Source: Methylobacterium sp. Leaf123
GTDB taxonomy: Bacteria > Pseudomonadota > Alphaproteobacteria > Rhizobiales > Beijerinckiaceae
NCBI RefSeq assembly: GCF_001423405.1
Contig: NZ_LMNS01000008.1
Location: 1-64,000, forward strand
Reading direction: 5' to 3'
DNA length: 64,000 nucleotides
This document shows, piece by piece, positions 42,980 to 50,204 of the stretch (the stretch's first letter is position 1; every line of letters begins with the position of its first letter). Position numbers and translations under genes: made by a program. The notes beneath the pieces were generated by a model. It ran no database searches and was not told the origin of the DNA. It saw only the letters and a program-made list of their open reading frames with translations.

Positions 42980-43046
42980 TCCGCTCCGGCCTCGCGACGG
43001 GCGGAACGGCCTGTCGCGATCGATGCGCGCGAAAGTACCCTCCCCG

Positions 43047-43448
43047 TCAGCCCGCCCCGTCCGAGCAGGTCAGGAGGGTGAGCGGATAGCGCCGCATGTT
43101 ACGATCCTCCGACAGGAGCGTCGCGCCTTCCGCCATCGCTTGCGCGATGAGCAGGTGATCGAACGGATCGCGGTGGTCCGACAGGCGCGGCAGGCCAGCC
43201 AGCGTCGTGAGATGGGCCGGGTCGATCGGCAGGATCGTGAAACCCTGCTGCCCCATCGCCGTCACGATCGCATCGATCTCGGCGACGAGCTTCCCGATCC
43301 GAACCTTGACGACGATCTCCCAGAGCGAGACGGCGCTGACCAGGACGCTGATATGCGGATCAGCGATCAACGCCCGCGCCTGCCGTTCCAGCCGCGGGTC
43401 GTCGCTCAATCACCAGAGCAGAGCGTGCGTATCGAGGAGGAGCCTCAC
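43047..43448 (-). pseudogene. VapC-like PIN-domain toxin gene interrupted by an in-frame stop
   Basis: From GTG 43448, which overlaps the antitoxin stop (GTGA), the frame reads VRLLLDTHALLW, then TGA (43412-43410), then continues in the same frame as LSDDPRLERQARALIADPHI to the stop at 43047. PIN-family toxins normally read LLDTHALLWWL here, so the stop looks like a TGG-to-TGA mutation. All other PIN acidic residues remain (E in SLWEI, D in HRDPFDHLL, D in SEDRNM), but the first catalytic Asp (DTH) lies before the stop. A restart at the TTG right after the stop (43409) would lack that Asp. The toxin is therefore probably inactive unless the stop is read through or is a sequencing error. Confidence 0.85.
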
Positions 43449-43720
43449 TCCGCCTCGCCCTCCATCGCCGCGAGGAGATCGGGCGGGAGAGCGTCGAAGT
43501 CGGGTGCCATGCGGATCTTGCCCCGCAGAGCGCCCGGTTGGCGTGCGAGGCGGGGTGGGACTGCGGGCGGCCGCAACTCGGCGAGAACTTCGTCGCGGGA
43601 CATGATGAGGAACGAGCGTCCCTCCCGGACCTGACGCAGAAAACCGGCCATATTGCCCCGGAACTCGCGCACGCCGACCCGATGCGGTTCCGGTGTGTCG
43701 CCCGGCTTCGGTTCGCTCAT
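43445..43720 (-). CDS. Phd/YefM-family antitoxin
   Basis: A 91-residue protein with the Phd/YefM N-terminal DNA-binding fold: VGVREFRGNMAGFLRQVREGRSFLIMSRDEVLAEL. The C-terminal half is acidic (PDFDALPPDLLAAMEGEAE), the part that usually wraps the cognate PIN toxin. It overlaps the toxin start by the GTGA tetranucleotide, so translation was coupled. Upstream lies a triple direct repeat (43737-43780), a likely autoregulatory operator. The gene is intact although its toxin partner has a stop codon. Confidence 0.82.
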   Translation of the reverse strand: MSEPKPGDTPEPHRVGVREFRGNMAGFLRQVREGRSFLIMSRDEVLAELRPPAVPPRLARQPGALRGKIRMAPDFDALPPDLLAAMEGEAE

Positions 43721-43736
43721 CGCGGCACCTCAGGAT

Positions 43737-43780
43737 CGTCAGTGTACGCAATCTGTGTACGCAATCTGTGTACGCTGACG
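43737..43780 (-). promoter_or_regulatory. Triple 13-bp direct repeat, probable antitoxin operator
   Basis: GTGTACGCAATCT occurs at 43742-43754 and 43755-43767, then truncated as GTGTACGCT at 43768-43776. The array is framed by the inverted hexamers CGTCAG (43737) and CTGACG (43775-43780). Each unit carries the palindrome GTAC. It starts 17 bp upstream of the antitoxin ATG, the place where Phd/YefM antitoxins bind to repress their own operon. Confidence 0.6.
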
Positions 43781-43838
43781 ATGTGCCGTCATGCCAGATC
43801 CCGCTTCGCCGAACTCCGGCATGACGGATGCGGCCGAA

Positions 43839-45509
43839 TCAGGCCGGCTCGGCCATCGCCCGCTCCGTGATCTCCACGATCCGCCCGTCCGCCAAGTGCA
43901 GCACCCGGTCGGCGGCGCCGAAGTAGCGGTCGTCGTGGCTGATGACGATGAGGGTTCGTCCGGCGCGGCGCAGGTCCGGCAGAAGCTCCTCGTAGAAGCG
44001 GCGGCGGAAGGTCGGATCCTGCTCCGCCGCCCACTCGTCCAGCACGAGGACCGGGCGTCCTTCGAGAGCCGCCTGGACCAGGGCGAGGCGCTTGCGCTGG
44101 CCGGTCGAGAGGTCGGTGGTGGAGAAGCGCCCCTCGCTGACATCGACCTTCTCGGCGAGAGCGAGCCGTTCCAGCAGGGGCCGGGCGGCTTCCGGGCCGG
44201 TGCCTTCGGCGGGGATCAGTTCGTCGAACAGGTGGTAGTCGAAGAAGATTGCCGAGAAGTGCTGGCGGTAGGCGTCGCGCGTCTGCGCCGTCACCGGCAC
44301 GCCGTCGAGCAGGATCTCCCCGGCTTGCGGCGGGTAGAGGCCGAGCAGCAGCTTGATCAGCGTCGTCTTGCCCGAGCCGTTCTCGCCGACGATGAACAGG
44401 ATCTCGCCGGCCCGGATCGTCAGGTCGAGCGGGCCGAGGGCGAAGGGGGCCTTGTCGCCGGCCGCCGGGAAGCCGTGGCTGACGCCGCGCAGGGTGATCG
44501 CGCGGATACGGCGGGCCGGCTCCGACGGCATGGCGGTGAGAAGCCCGGCTTCCGCCTCCGCTCCCTCCTCCGCGAACTCGGCGATGCGCCGATAGGCCAC
44601 GCGGGCCTCCCCGATCACCGGCACGAAGTGGATCAACTGCCCGATCGGCGCCTGGATATAGAGCAGCACGAGCACGAAGCCGGAGAGTTCGGCGCCGCTG
44701 ATGCCGGCCAGAACCTTGTAAGCGATGAGACCGGCGAACAGCAGGAAGTTGGTCGATTGGCTCAGCATCGACAGCGACTGCTGGATGACGGCGATCCGCG
44801 TCATCAGCTGGCGCGACCGCTCGATACAGGCCTTGAGCGCAACGTCGCGGAGATGAAGCCGGCGTCCGCGGCTGATGCGCAGCTCTTTCGCCGCCTCGGT
44901 CAGGGTGAGGTAATGCTTCTGGGTCGCCTCGCGGTTTTTGCGGGACTCCTCGAAGTACCGGAGCATGTTCCGGCGCAGGGCGTTCGCGCCGAGGCCCTCG
45001 AGGATCAGGACCGTCGCCGTCACCGCCGAGAGGGCGGGTGACAGAAAGATCATGTAGGCGCCGCAGCCGATCAACGTCCCGCCCGCGACCACGATCGGCG
45101 AGAGAAACGCGATGGCCGTGAAGATGGTGCTGACGTCGCCCTGGAGCGAGGCGAGCAGCTTGTGCTTGCCGAGGCGCTCGATCCGTTCGATCGGCGCGGT
45201 CAGGATCTTGTCGGTGAGGTCGCGGCTGAGCGCCGCCTGGATGCGTCCGCCCGCATAGGCATTGCCGAGGCTGGCTGCGAAGGTGCCGATGACGCTCAAG
45301 GCCGCGAACCCGGCAAAGGCCAGCAACACGCCGTCGGCGAGCCCACCCTCGCCGTAGAAGGCCTCGTTGATCTTGGCGAGCGCCGCGGCGGTGGCGAGCC
45401 CGCCGACGGAACCAAGGGCCGTCGCGACGGCGACCAGCGGCCAGACCGACCGCAGCAGCCGGATCGCGTCATGCCTGAAATGACGAAGGATTGCGCCGTC
45501 CTGCCCCAT
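43839..45509 (-). CDS. Cyclic-peptide/siderophore-type ABC exporter (SyrD/PvdE-like)
   Basis: A 556-residue permease-ATPase fusion. Six membrane helices lie at about residues 20-300; the ATPase has Walker A GENGSGKTTL, the variant signature LSTGQRKRLALVQA (LSTGQ instead of LSGGQ), Walker B VLVLDEWAAEQDP and H-loop VISHDDRYF. LSTGQRKR and DEWAAEQDP are the marks of the SyrD/PvdE cyclic-peptide exporters, which move non-ribosomal peptides across the inner membrane. No peptide synthetase or siderophore gene is in the window, so the cargo is unknown. GAGGA precedes ATG 45509. Confidence 0.87.
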   Translation of the reverse strand: MGQDGAILRHFRHDAIRLLRSVWPLVAVATALGSVGGLATAAALAKINEAFYGEGGLADGVLLAFAGFAALSVIGTFAASLGNAYAGGRIQAALSRDLTDKILTAPIERIERLGKHKLLASLQGDVSTIFTAIAFLSPIVVAGGTLIGCGAYMIFLSPALSAVTATVLILEGLGANALRRNMLRYFEESRKNREATQKHYLTLTEAAKELRISRGRRLHLRDVALKACIERSRQLMTRIAVIQQSLSMLSQSTNFLLFAGLIAYKVLAGISGAELSGFVLVLLYIQAPIGQLIHFVPVIGEARVAYRRIAEFAEEGAEAEAGLLTAMPSEPARRIRAITLRGVSHGFPAAGDKAPFALGPLDLTIRAGEILFIVGENGSGKTTLIKLLLGLYPPQAGEILLDGVPVTAQTRDAYRQHFSAIFFDYHLFDELIPAEGTGPEAARPLLERLALAEKVDVSEGRFSTTDLSTGQRKRLALVQAALEGRPVLVLDEWAAEQDPTFRRRFYEELLPDLRRAGRTLIVISHDDRYFGAADRVLHLADGRIVEITERAMAEPA

Positions 45510-45720
45510 GCTTGCCGATTCCTCTAAGCAAGGTCAGCGCCTGATGCGATGACCGGGGTATTGGCAATAAGGACAGGTTTGGTGGCGGTGAAATGCCGAT
45601 CCGGCACAGGTCACCCATCATCAGAATGGGTTTTACAAATTCTCGCTTCGACGATATTTGGATGACAGACGTGATTCGCCGACACGACCGACTTCGGGTG
45701 TCGCGCTGAAGGCCAGCGAT

Positions 45721-46689
45721 CTACGCCTTCGCCCCCACGCTCACCACCGGCGTCGCCTCGCGGTCTCCCACGATCATGATGAGCATGTTCTGCGCCATGC
45801 TCGCGCGGCCCTGATCGTCGAAGACGATGCCGGCATGGCCGTCCTCCGGCTGTTCCAGCCGCGCGATGGTGTCGCGCACGATGGCGACCGCGCCCTCCAC
45901 GATCTGGCGGCGGGCCGCGATGATGGCCCCGGCCTGCTGGCGCTTGAGCATCGCCCCCGCGATTTCCGGTGCATAGGCGAGATGGGTGATCCGCACATCC
46001 TCCACGACCACGCCCGCCACCGCGACGCGCTGGCCGAGTTCGGTGATCAGGTCGGCATGGATGGCGTCGCGGTCGGCCCGGAGCGAGGCGACGCGGGTGG
46101 CCTTCTCCGCAAGCCGGCGCTTGGCGTCACCCGCTTCGTCGCCGACATTCTCCGCCTCCTCGTGATCGTAGGGCCGGGTCGAGGCGATGTTGCGCAGGGC
46201 CGCCTCCGCTTGGAGCGAGACGAAGTCGTGGTAGCTGCCGACGTCGAAGGTGGCGCGCGCGGCATCCTGCACCCGCCAGATCGCGGCCGCGGCGATGGTG
46301 ATCGGGTTGCCCATCAGGTCGTTGACGGTGATGATCTTGGTCTCCTGCGCCTCGGTCGCGAGCGAGACCCTAGCCACCGCCGTCAGCGGGTTGCGCCACC
46401 AGAAACCGTCGCGGGCGATGGTGCCGTGATAGCGCCCGAACAGGGTCAGCACCGCGGCCTGCCGCGGCTTGAGGGTAATGAGCCCGGCCAGCAGCACGAG
46501 CCCGGCGACCAGCGCCACCACCGAGACCAGCAAGAATGCGGGGCCGACGCTGCCGCGGCCGAGCACCAGCACGCCGCCGCCGAGGAAGGTCAGGGCCGCC
46601 AGCACGAGGCAGGGGATGGCGATGAAGAGCGCCACCCAGCCGTTGAGGGCGCGGTAGGGCACATCCTGCGTGACGCTCGCTCCGACCAT
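45721..46689 (-). CDS. SPFH (stomatin/prohibitin-like) membrane protein
   Basis: A 322-residue protein. Two N-terminal helices ([25 protein letters not shown] and [21 protein letters not shown]) precede an SPFH domain beginning [19 protein letters not shown], with a coiled-coil region rich in Ala/Glu/Arg ([26 protein letters not shown]) and the typical [28 protein letters not shown] segment. Such proteins form large rings at membrane microdomains and scaffold proteases or channels. No NfeD-type partner is adjacent. AAGGGA precedes ATG 46689. Confidence 0.87.
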   Translation of the reverse strand: MVGASVTQDVPYRALNGWVALFIAIPCLVLAALTFLGGGVLVLGRGSVGPAFLLVSVVALVAGLVLLAGLITLKPRQAAVLTLFGRYHGTIARDGFWWRNPLTAVARVSLATEAQETKIITVNDLMGNPITIAAAAIWRVQDAARATFDVGSYHDFVSLQAEAALRNIASTRPYDHEEAENVGDEAGDAKRRLAEKATRVASLRADRDAIHADLITELGQRVAVAGVVVEDVRITHLAYAPEIAGAMLKRQQAGAIIAARRQIVEGAVAIVRDTIARLEQPEDGHAGIVFDDQGRASMAQNMLIMIVGDREATPVVSVGAKA

Positions 46690-46750
46690 GCTCGCTTGTC
46701 CCTTTCGCTTCCGTCGCTCTGAAGCTTAAGGACGCGGCGCGTGCAATCCC

Positions 46751-46854
46751 AGAGCGCCTTTCGACGAAGTGGTGGCCGGTTCGTCGGAAGAATGCGCGAT
46801 AAAGCAGAAACCTAGAGACGCCGGCCTGATGCAATCAGGTCGGATACGGCACTC
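46751..46854 (-). repeat. Copy 3 of the ~103-bp dispersed repeat (inverted)
   Basis: On the plus strand it runs from AGAGCGCCTTTCGACGAAGT to GGTCGGATACGGCACTC, the reverse complement of copies 1, 2 and 4. Both palindromic arms are present (TTCGACGAA..TTCGTCGGAA and CCTGATGCAATCAGG). It lies between the divergent SPFH and monooxygenase genes, 62 bp upstream of the SPFH start. Confidence 0.8.
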
Positions 46855-46960
46855 GCGCGATGCCGGCATCGTCACGGCGAGCGCTCACGATCATGATGCC
46901 GGGCCGGTGCGGCGCACCATATCGGCGGCACCGAAGGGTTGATGCGGACGGAGGACCCCG

Positions 46961-48292
46961 TTGAGCGAACCTCGAAAACAACTCCATCTCGGCGCCTTCA
47001 TGCGCCCGATCGGCATCCACACCGCTTGGTGGCGCTATCCCGGCGGCTTTCCCGACGCGAACTTCAACCTCGACCACCTCGTGCGCTTCGCCCGCACCCT
47101 GGAGGCCGCCAAGTTCGACGCCTTCTTCATGGCCGACCATCTGGCGGTGATGAACATGCCGATGGAGGCGCTGAAGCGCTCGGCCACCGTCACCTCGTTC
47201 GACCCGCTGACGCTGCTGCCGGCGCTGGCCATGGTGACGGAGCGGATCGGGCTGATCGCCACCGCCTCCACCACCTACAACGAGCCCTACCATGTGGCCC
47301 GCAAGTTCGCCTCGCTCGATCACATCTCGAAGGGCCGCGCCGGCTGGAACCTCGTCACCTCCGGCAACCCGGACGAGGCGCTGAATTTCGGCCGCGACGC
47401 GCATCTCGACCACGCCACCCGCTACGCCCGCGCCCGCGAGTTTTTCGAGGTCGTCACCGGGCTCTGGGATTCCTGGGCCGACGACGCCTTCCTCCGCGAT
47501 GTCGAGCAGGGGCTGTTCTTCGACCCCGAAAAACTCCGCACCCTGAACCACCACGGCGAATTTCTGAAGGTGAAGGGGCCGCTCAACGTCGCGCGGCCGG
47601 TTCAGGGCTGGCCGGTGATCGTGCAGGCCGGCGCCTCCGAGGCCGGGCGCCAGATCGCGGCGGAGACCGCCGAGATGGTGTTCGGCTCATCCTCGTCGCT
47701 GGAAGCCGGGCAAACATTCTACGCCGACGTGAAGGGGCGGATGGCGGCGGCCGGCCGGTCCCGCGACGCTTTGAAAATCCTGCCGGGCGCCTTCGTCGTG
47801 GTCGGCGGCACGGTAGAGGAGGCGAAGGAGAAGAAGGCGCGGCTCGATGCGCTGGTGCCGGTCGAGAGCGGGCTTGCCAACCTCTCGGTCCGTCTCGGCA
47901 CGGATGCCACCGGCTTCGACCTCGACGCGCCGCTCCCCGAGATTCCGGAATCGAATGCCAGCAAGAGCGGCCAGGCGCAGATCGTGGACTATGCCCGCCG
48001 CACGGGGGCGACGGTGCGCGAACTCGCCCGCCGCGTCGGCGGCTATGGCGGGCTCACCTTCGTCGGCACGCCGGAGCAGATCGCCGACCGGATGGGGGAA
48101 TGGCTGGAGGGGGACGCCTGCGACGGCTTCAACGTTATGTTCCCCTTCCTGCCGGAGGGGCTCGACGATTTCTGCGCGGGCGTGGTGCCCGAACTCCAGC
48201 GGCGTGGCCTATTCCGGACGGAATACGAGGGCACGACCCTGCGCGACCATCTCGGCCTGAAGCGGCCGGGCAACCGCTTTTTCGAGACGTGA
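46961..48292 (+). CDS. NtaA/DmoA-family FMN-dependent monooxygenase
   Basis: A 443-residue luciferase-like monooxygenase of the NtaA/SnaA/DmoA/SoxA type, a two-component enzyme that uses FMNH2 from a separate reductase. Typical blocks are LHLGAFMRPIGIHTAWWRYP, FDAFFMADHLAV, TERIGLIATASTTYNEPYHVARKFASLDHISKGRAGWNLVTS (residues about 86-127), and GWPVIVQAGASEAGRQIAAETAEMVF. Relatives act on nitrilotriacetate, dimethylsulfide, dibenzothiophene or alkanesulfonates; the substrate here is not known. TTG 46961 with GGAGG 8 bp upstream is taken as start. No flavin reductase is adjacent. Confidence 0.88.
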   Translation: MSEPRKQLHLGAFMRPIGIHTAWWRYPGGFPDANFNLDHLVRFARTLEAAKFDAFFMADHLAVMNMPMEALKRSATVTSFDPLTLLPALAMVTERIGLIATASTTYNEPYHVARKFASLDHISKGRAGWNLVTSGNPDEALNFGRDAHLDHATRYARAREFFEVVTGLWDSWADDAFLRDVEQGLFFDPEKLRTLNHHGEFLKVKGPLNVARPVQGWPVIVQAGASEAGRQIAAETAEMVFGSSSSLEAGQTFYADVKGRMAAAGRSRDALKILPGAFVVVGGTVEEAKEKKARLDALVPVESGLANLSVRLGTDATGFDLDAPLPEIPESNASKSGQAQIVDYARRTGATVRELARRVGGYGGLTFVGTPEQIADRMGEWLEGDACDGFNVMFPFLPEGLDDFCAGVVPELQRRGLFRTEYEGTTLRDHLGLKRPGNRFFET

Positions 48293-48336
48293 AAGCCTCC
48301 CCGCCGAACCCGTGAGGGTCCCGCGGGGAGGCTTTC
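48291..48336. terminator. Bidirectional hairpin terminator
   Basis: GAAAGCCTCCCCGC (48291-48304) pairs exactly with GCGGGGAGGCTTTC (48323-48336), a 14-bp stem whose 18-base loop can form a small inner hairpin. It overlaps the last base pairs of the monooxygenase stop and lies 9 bp from the stop of the convergent gene at 48345, so it can terminate both. Confidence 0.8.
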
Positions 48337-48344
48337 GGCGCGGC

Positions 48345-48668
48345 TCAGCGCCGGTTCGTCATCCCGTAGATCGCGAAGCCCACGAGCGCCGCGAGGCCGA
48401 GAGTGAGCAGGCGGTTGCTGCCGAGTGTGTCGGCGGCGGCCCAGCCGGTGCTCTTGGCACTCTCGATCACGGCGCGGCCCCGCAGGATGCGCGCGGCCCG
48501 CTGCCGGTTGGCTTCCCGCGTCGGCAGATGGACGATGTAGGTGTCGCCCTCGCGGTCGATATCGATGCTGTTGCGGGCGAACCCCGCCCGCACGAGGCGG
48601 TCCTTGGCGGCGTGGGCCGCTTCACGGCTCGTGAAGTCGGCTTCGACGCTGACGGTCTCCTGGGACAT
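48345..48668 (-). CDS. Hypothetical protein with a C-terminal membrane helix
   Basis: A 107-residue protein. The N-terminal 60 residues look like a small ferredoxin-fold (ETVSVEADFTSREAAHAAKDRLVRAGFARNSIDIDREGDTYIVHLP), as in proteins that pair strand-helix-strand units; the C-terminus has one membrane helix (LLTLGLAALVGFAIYGM). AGGAGGAG sits 5 bp before ATG 48668, a strong ribosome site. Family and function are unknown; stress-related small membrane proteins with such domains are common in Methylobacterium, but this is only a guess. Confidence 0.68.
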   Translation of the reverse strand: MSQETVSVEADFTSREAAHAAKDRLVRAGFARNSIDIDREGDTYIVHLPTREANRQRAARILRGRAVIESAKSTGWAAADTLGSNRLLTLGLAALVGFAIYGMTNRR

Positions 48669-48814
48669 GTCTCCTCCTCGATTGGCGTGGGGATGTGCCG
48701 CTCGCGATCCGTTCGCCGCGAACCGTCGCAGGACGGTCGAGGGCGCGCGGTTTGTGAGGCACTCCAAGCGGGAGGAGCAATCCGGGCCTGCCCTTCACGG
48801 TTCCGAGAGAAGGA

Positions 48815-49054
48815 TCACGCCGCCTCGGCTTCGCAGGCATCGATCCGCACGGCGCCGTCGGCCGTCAGCGAACAGATCACCGCCGTTCCGTCGTCGAGCG
48901 CGAAAGCATGGAACAGGCGGCGCTCGAGTTCTTCGAGCCCCTCGCCGGGTAGTTCTGCGATTTCGCCCCGCGCCCGTTCTTCGAGAGCGGGAAGAACACC
49001 ACTTCTCTCGGCGATTTCCTGCGCGGATTGCGTCAGAACGATATCGAAAGACAT
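48815..49054 (-). CDS. Small acidic hypothetical protein
   Basis: A 79-residue acidic protein: a helical N-terminal half (TQSAQEIAERSGVLPALEERARGEIAEL) and a beta-rich C-terminal half (FHAFALDDGTAVICSLTADGAVRIDACE) with two Cys. GGGAGA precedes ATG 49054 at 8 bp, supporting a real gene. No family is recognised. It is on the same strand as, and 146 bp upstream of, the 48345 gene. Confidence 0.6.
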   Translation of the reverse strand: MSFDIVLTQSAQEIAERSGVLPALEERARGEIAELPGEGLEELERRLFHAFALDDGTAVICSLTADGAVRIDACEAEAA

Positions 49055-49429
49055 GGCCGTCTCCCTGTTACGACGCCGGTCAAGACTTGTCCGATCCCCG
49101 CGAAGACAGGACTCTCTTGCGACTTTTTTGGGGCAGCCGTTTTAGGTTGGGGAAAACGTTCGACAGGTCAACGACTTGGCGTGGGACTACAACCGGGCGG
49201 CCGATCGTGGCGGGCGGGCCGGAACGGTTGAGGACGGGCAGATGGCGGGATCGGAGCGCAGACCTCCCGCCCGGCTGAACGTGGCCGGAGCGTCGATCCG
49301 AGCGGGCTGCTGTGACGCATCGGCTCAAGGCAGCCTTTCGGGGTGTTCTCCGGTTTCGACCCTTGGGCAGCGCATTCCACGCTGACCCGCCGGCCGCAAA
49401 GGTCCGCCGGAGCGTCGCGCGTTCCGATC
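49055..49429. other. Intergenic region, no gene seen
   Basis: About 375 bp upstream of the tandem repeat at 49430. Several short frames are open on both strands because of the high GC, but none has a convincing start or protein-like sequence. A somewhat AT-richer stretch with a G4 run (CGACTTTTTTGGGGCAGCCG) lies near 49119-49138. Confidence 0.35.
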
Positions 49430-49476
49430 ACGCCAAGAATATCGCACGCCAAGAATATCGCACGCGAAGAACATCT
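49430..49476. repeat. Tandem 16-bp direct repeat, about three copies
   Basis: ACGCCAAGAATATCGC occurs twice in direct succession (49430-49445, 49446-49461), followed by a diverged third copy ACGCGAAGAACATCT (49462-49476). It ends 21 bp before the start of the small secreted protein and directly ahead of its GGGAGG ribosome site, so it is in the promoter or leader and could be a regulator-binding array or a leader duplication. Confidence 0.7.
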
Positions 49477-49496
49477 CCGGCAGGGAGGCCGGCCCC

Positions 49497-49709
49497 ATGA
49501 ATTCCATCCTCGTCGTCGCCTTGATCTGCGCGTCCAGCGTTCAGATGCCCGATTGCTCGCGGGAGACCGCGCTGGACGTGATCATCGGTCCGGCCCACAC
49601 CCTTCAGGAATGCCTCATCCAGGGCCCGGTCCTGGCCGCGAGCGCGGGCCACGGTTCGGGCGCCGACACCTACGTGAAGACGCGTTGCGAACCGCGGAAG
49701 GCGCGATAG
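49497..49709 (+). CDS. Small secreted cysteine-containing protein
   Basis: A 70-residue protein with a short hydrophobic leader (MNSILVVALICASSV) and a mature part holding Cys20 (PDCSRETALDVIIG), Cys39 (LQECLIQG) and Cys64 (TRCEPRK). The ETALDVIIGP...CLIQGP pattern recurs in small alphaproteobacterial exported proteins of unknown function. GGGAGG precedes ATG 49497 at 9 bp. It is directly preceded by the tandem 16-bp repeat. Confidence 0.6.
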   Translation: MNSILVVALICASSVQMPDCSRETALDVIIGPAHTLQECLIQGPVLAASAGHGSGADTYVKTRCEPRKAR

Positions 49710-49781
49710 ATCCTTGTCGTCGCACCCGCTTCTTCCGAAGGACGGCAACCATCCTGCGGGGCCATGCTGTGAGAGGCACCG

Positions 49782-50078
49782 ATGACAGAGGATGACACGG
49801 TCGATCCGGCGCGCGCCGTCGCGGTGGGCCTGCGGGCCCGCCTGGCGGTGGTCGAGCGCACGGCATGGTTCGGGTTCATGCACGCGATGCGCGAGCGCCC
49901 CGAGGAAACCCAGGCCTTCATCGAGGCCGAGCGCGCGCGATGCCGCGAGGGTTTCGGCAGCGGCGCCTGGGCCAAGGATCTGACGGCGGCCGAGCGGGCG
50001 CTCCTCGGCGAAGAGGTCGATGCCGGCCTCGCCCAGCTCGTGGAGGATGCCCGCGCCGAGCTCGGCGACGGCACCTGA
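49782..50078 (+). CDS. Small hypothetical protein
   Basis: A 98-residue, mostly helical, Ala/Glu/Arg-rich soluble protein (ARLAVVERTAWFGFMHAMRERPEETQAFIEAERARCREGF). No signal peptide, membrane helix or known domain was seen. GAGAGG lies 7 bp before ATG 49782. It lies 72 bp after the secreted protein and 126 bp before the TPR gene on the same strand; a joint transcript is possible. Confidence 0.6.
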   Translation: MTEDDTVDPARAVAVGLRARLAVVERTAWFGFMHAMRERPEETQAFIEAERARCREGFGSGAWAKDLTAAERALLGEEVDAGLAQLVEDARAELGDGT

Positions 50079-50204
50079 ACGGCCCCCTCCCCCGCGCCAT
50101 CCTTTCGCCTTGCGGACATGGCGGGAAGAGTACAGTGTCCCCCGCCAAACCGGGACCGGCCGGAGGAAGCTCCGTCCGTCGGGCCCGCGAAGGAGCCGTG
50201 ACTG

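Noticed and set aside
43410..43412. Recoding of the TGA in the VapC-like gene as Trp or selenocysteine
   Set aside because: TGA serves as the normal stop for many genes in this window, and no SECIS-like hairpin or cysteine-position context is apparent. A nonsense mutation is simpler.
43737..43780. CRISPR array or plasmid iterons at the triple 13-bp repeat
   Set aside because: The units are directly joined without spacers and only three in number, and they sit in the promoter position of an antitoxin gene. No replication or cas genes are near. The same applies to the tandem repeats at 49430.
49055..49429. Short open frames in the gap before the secreted protein
   Set aside because: Frames exist on both strands because of high GC, but starts, ribosome sites and residue composition are not convincing.
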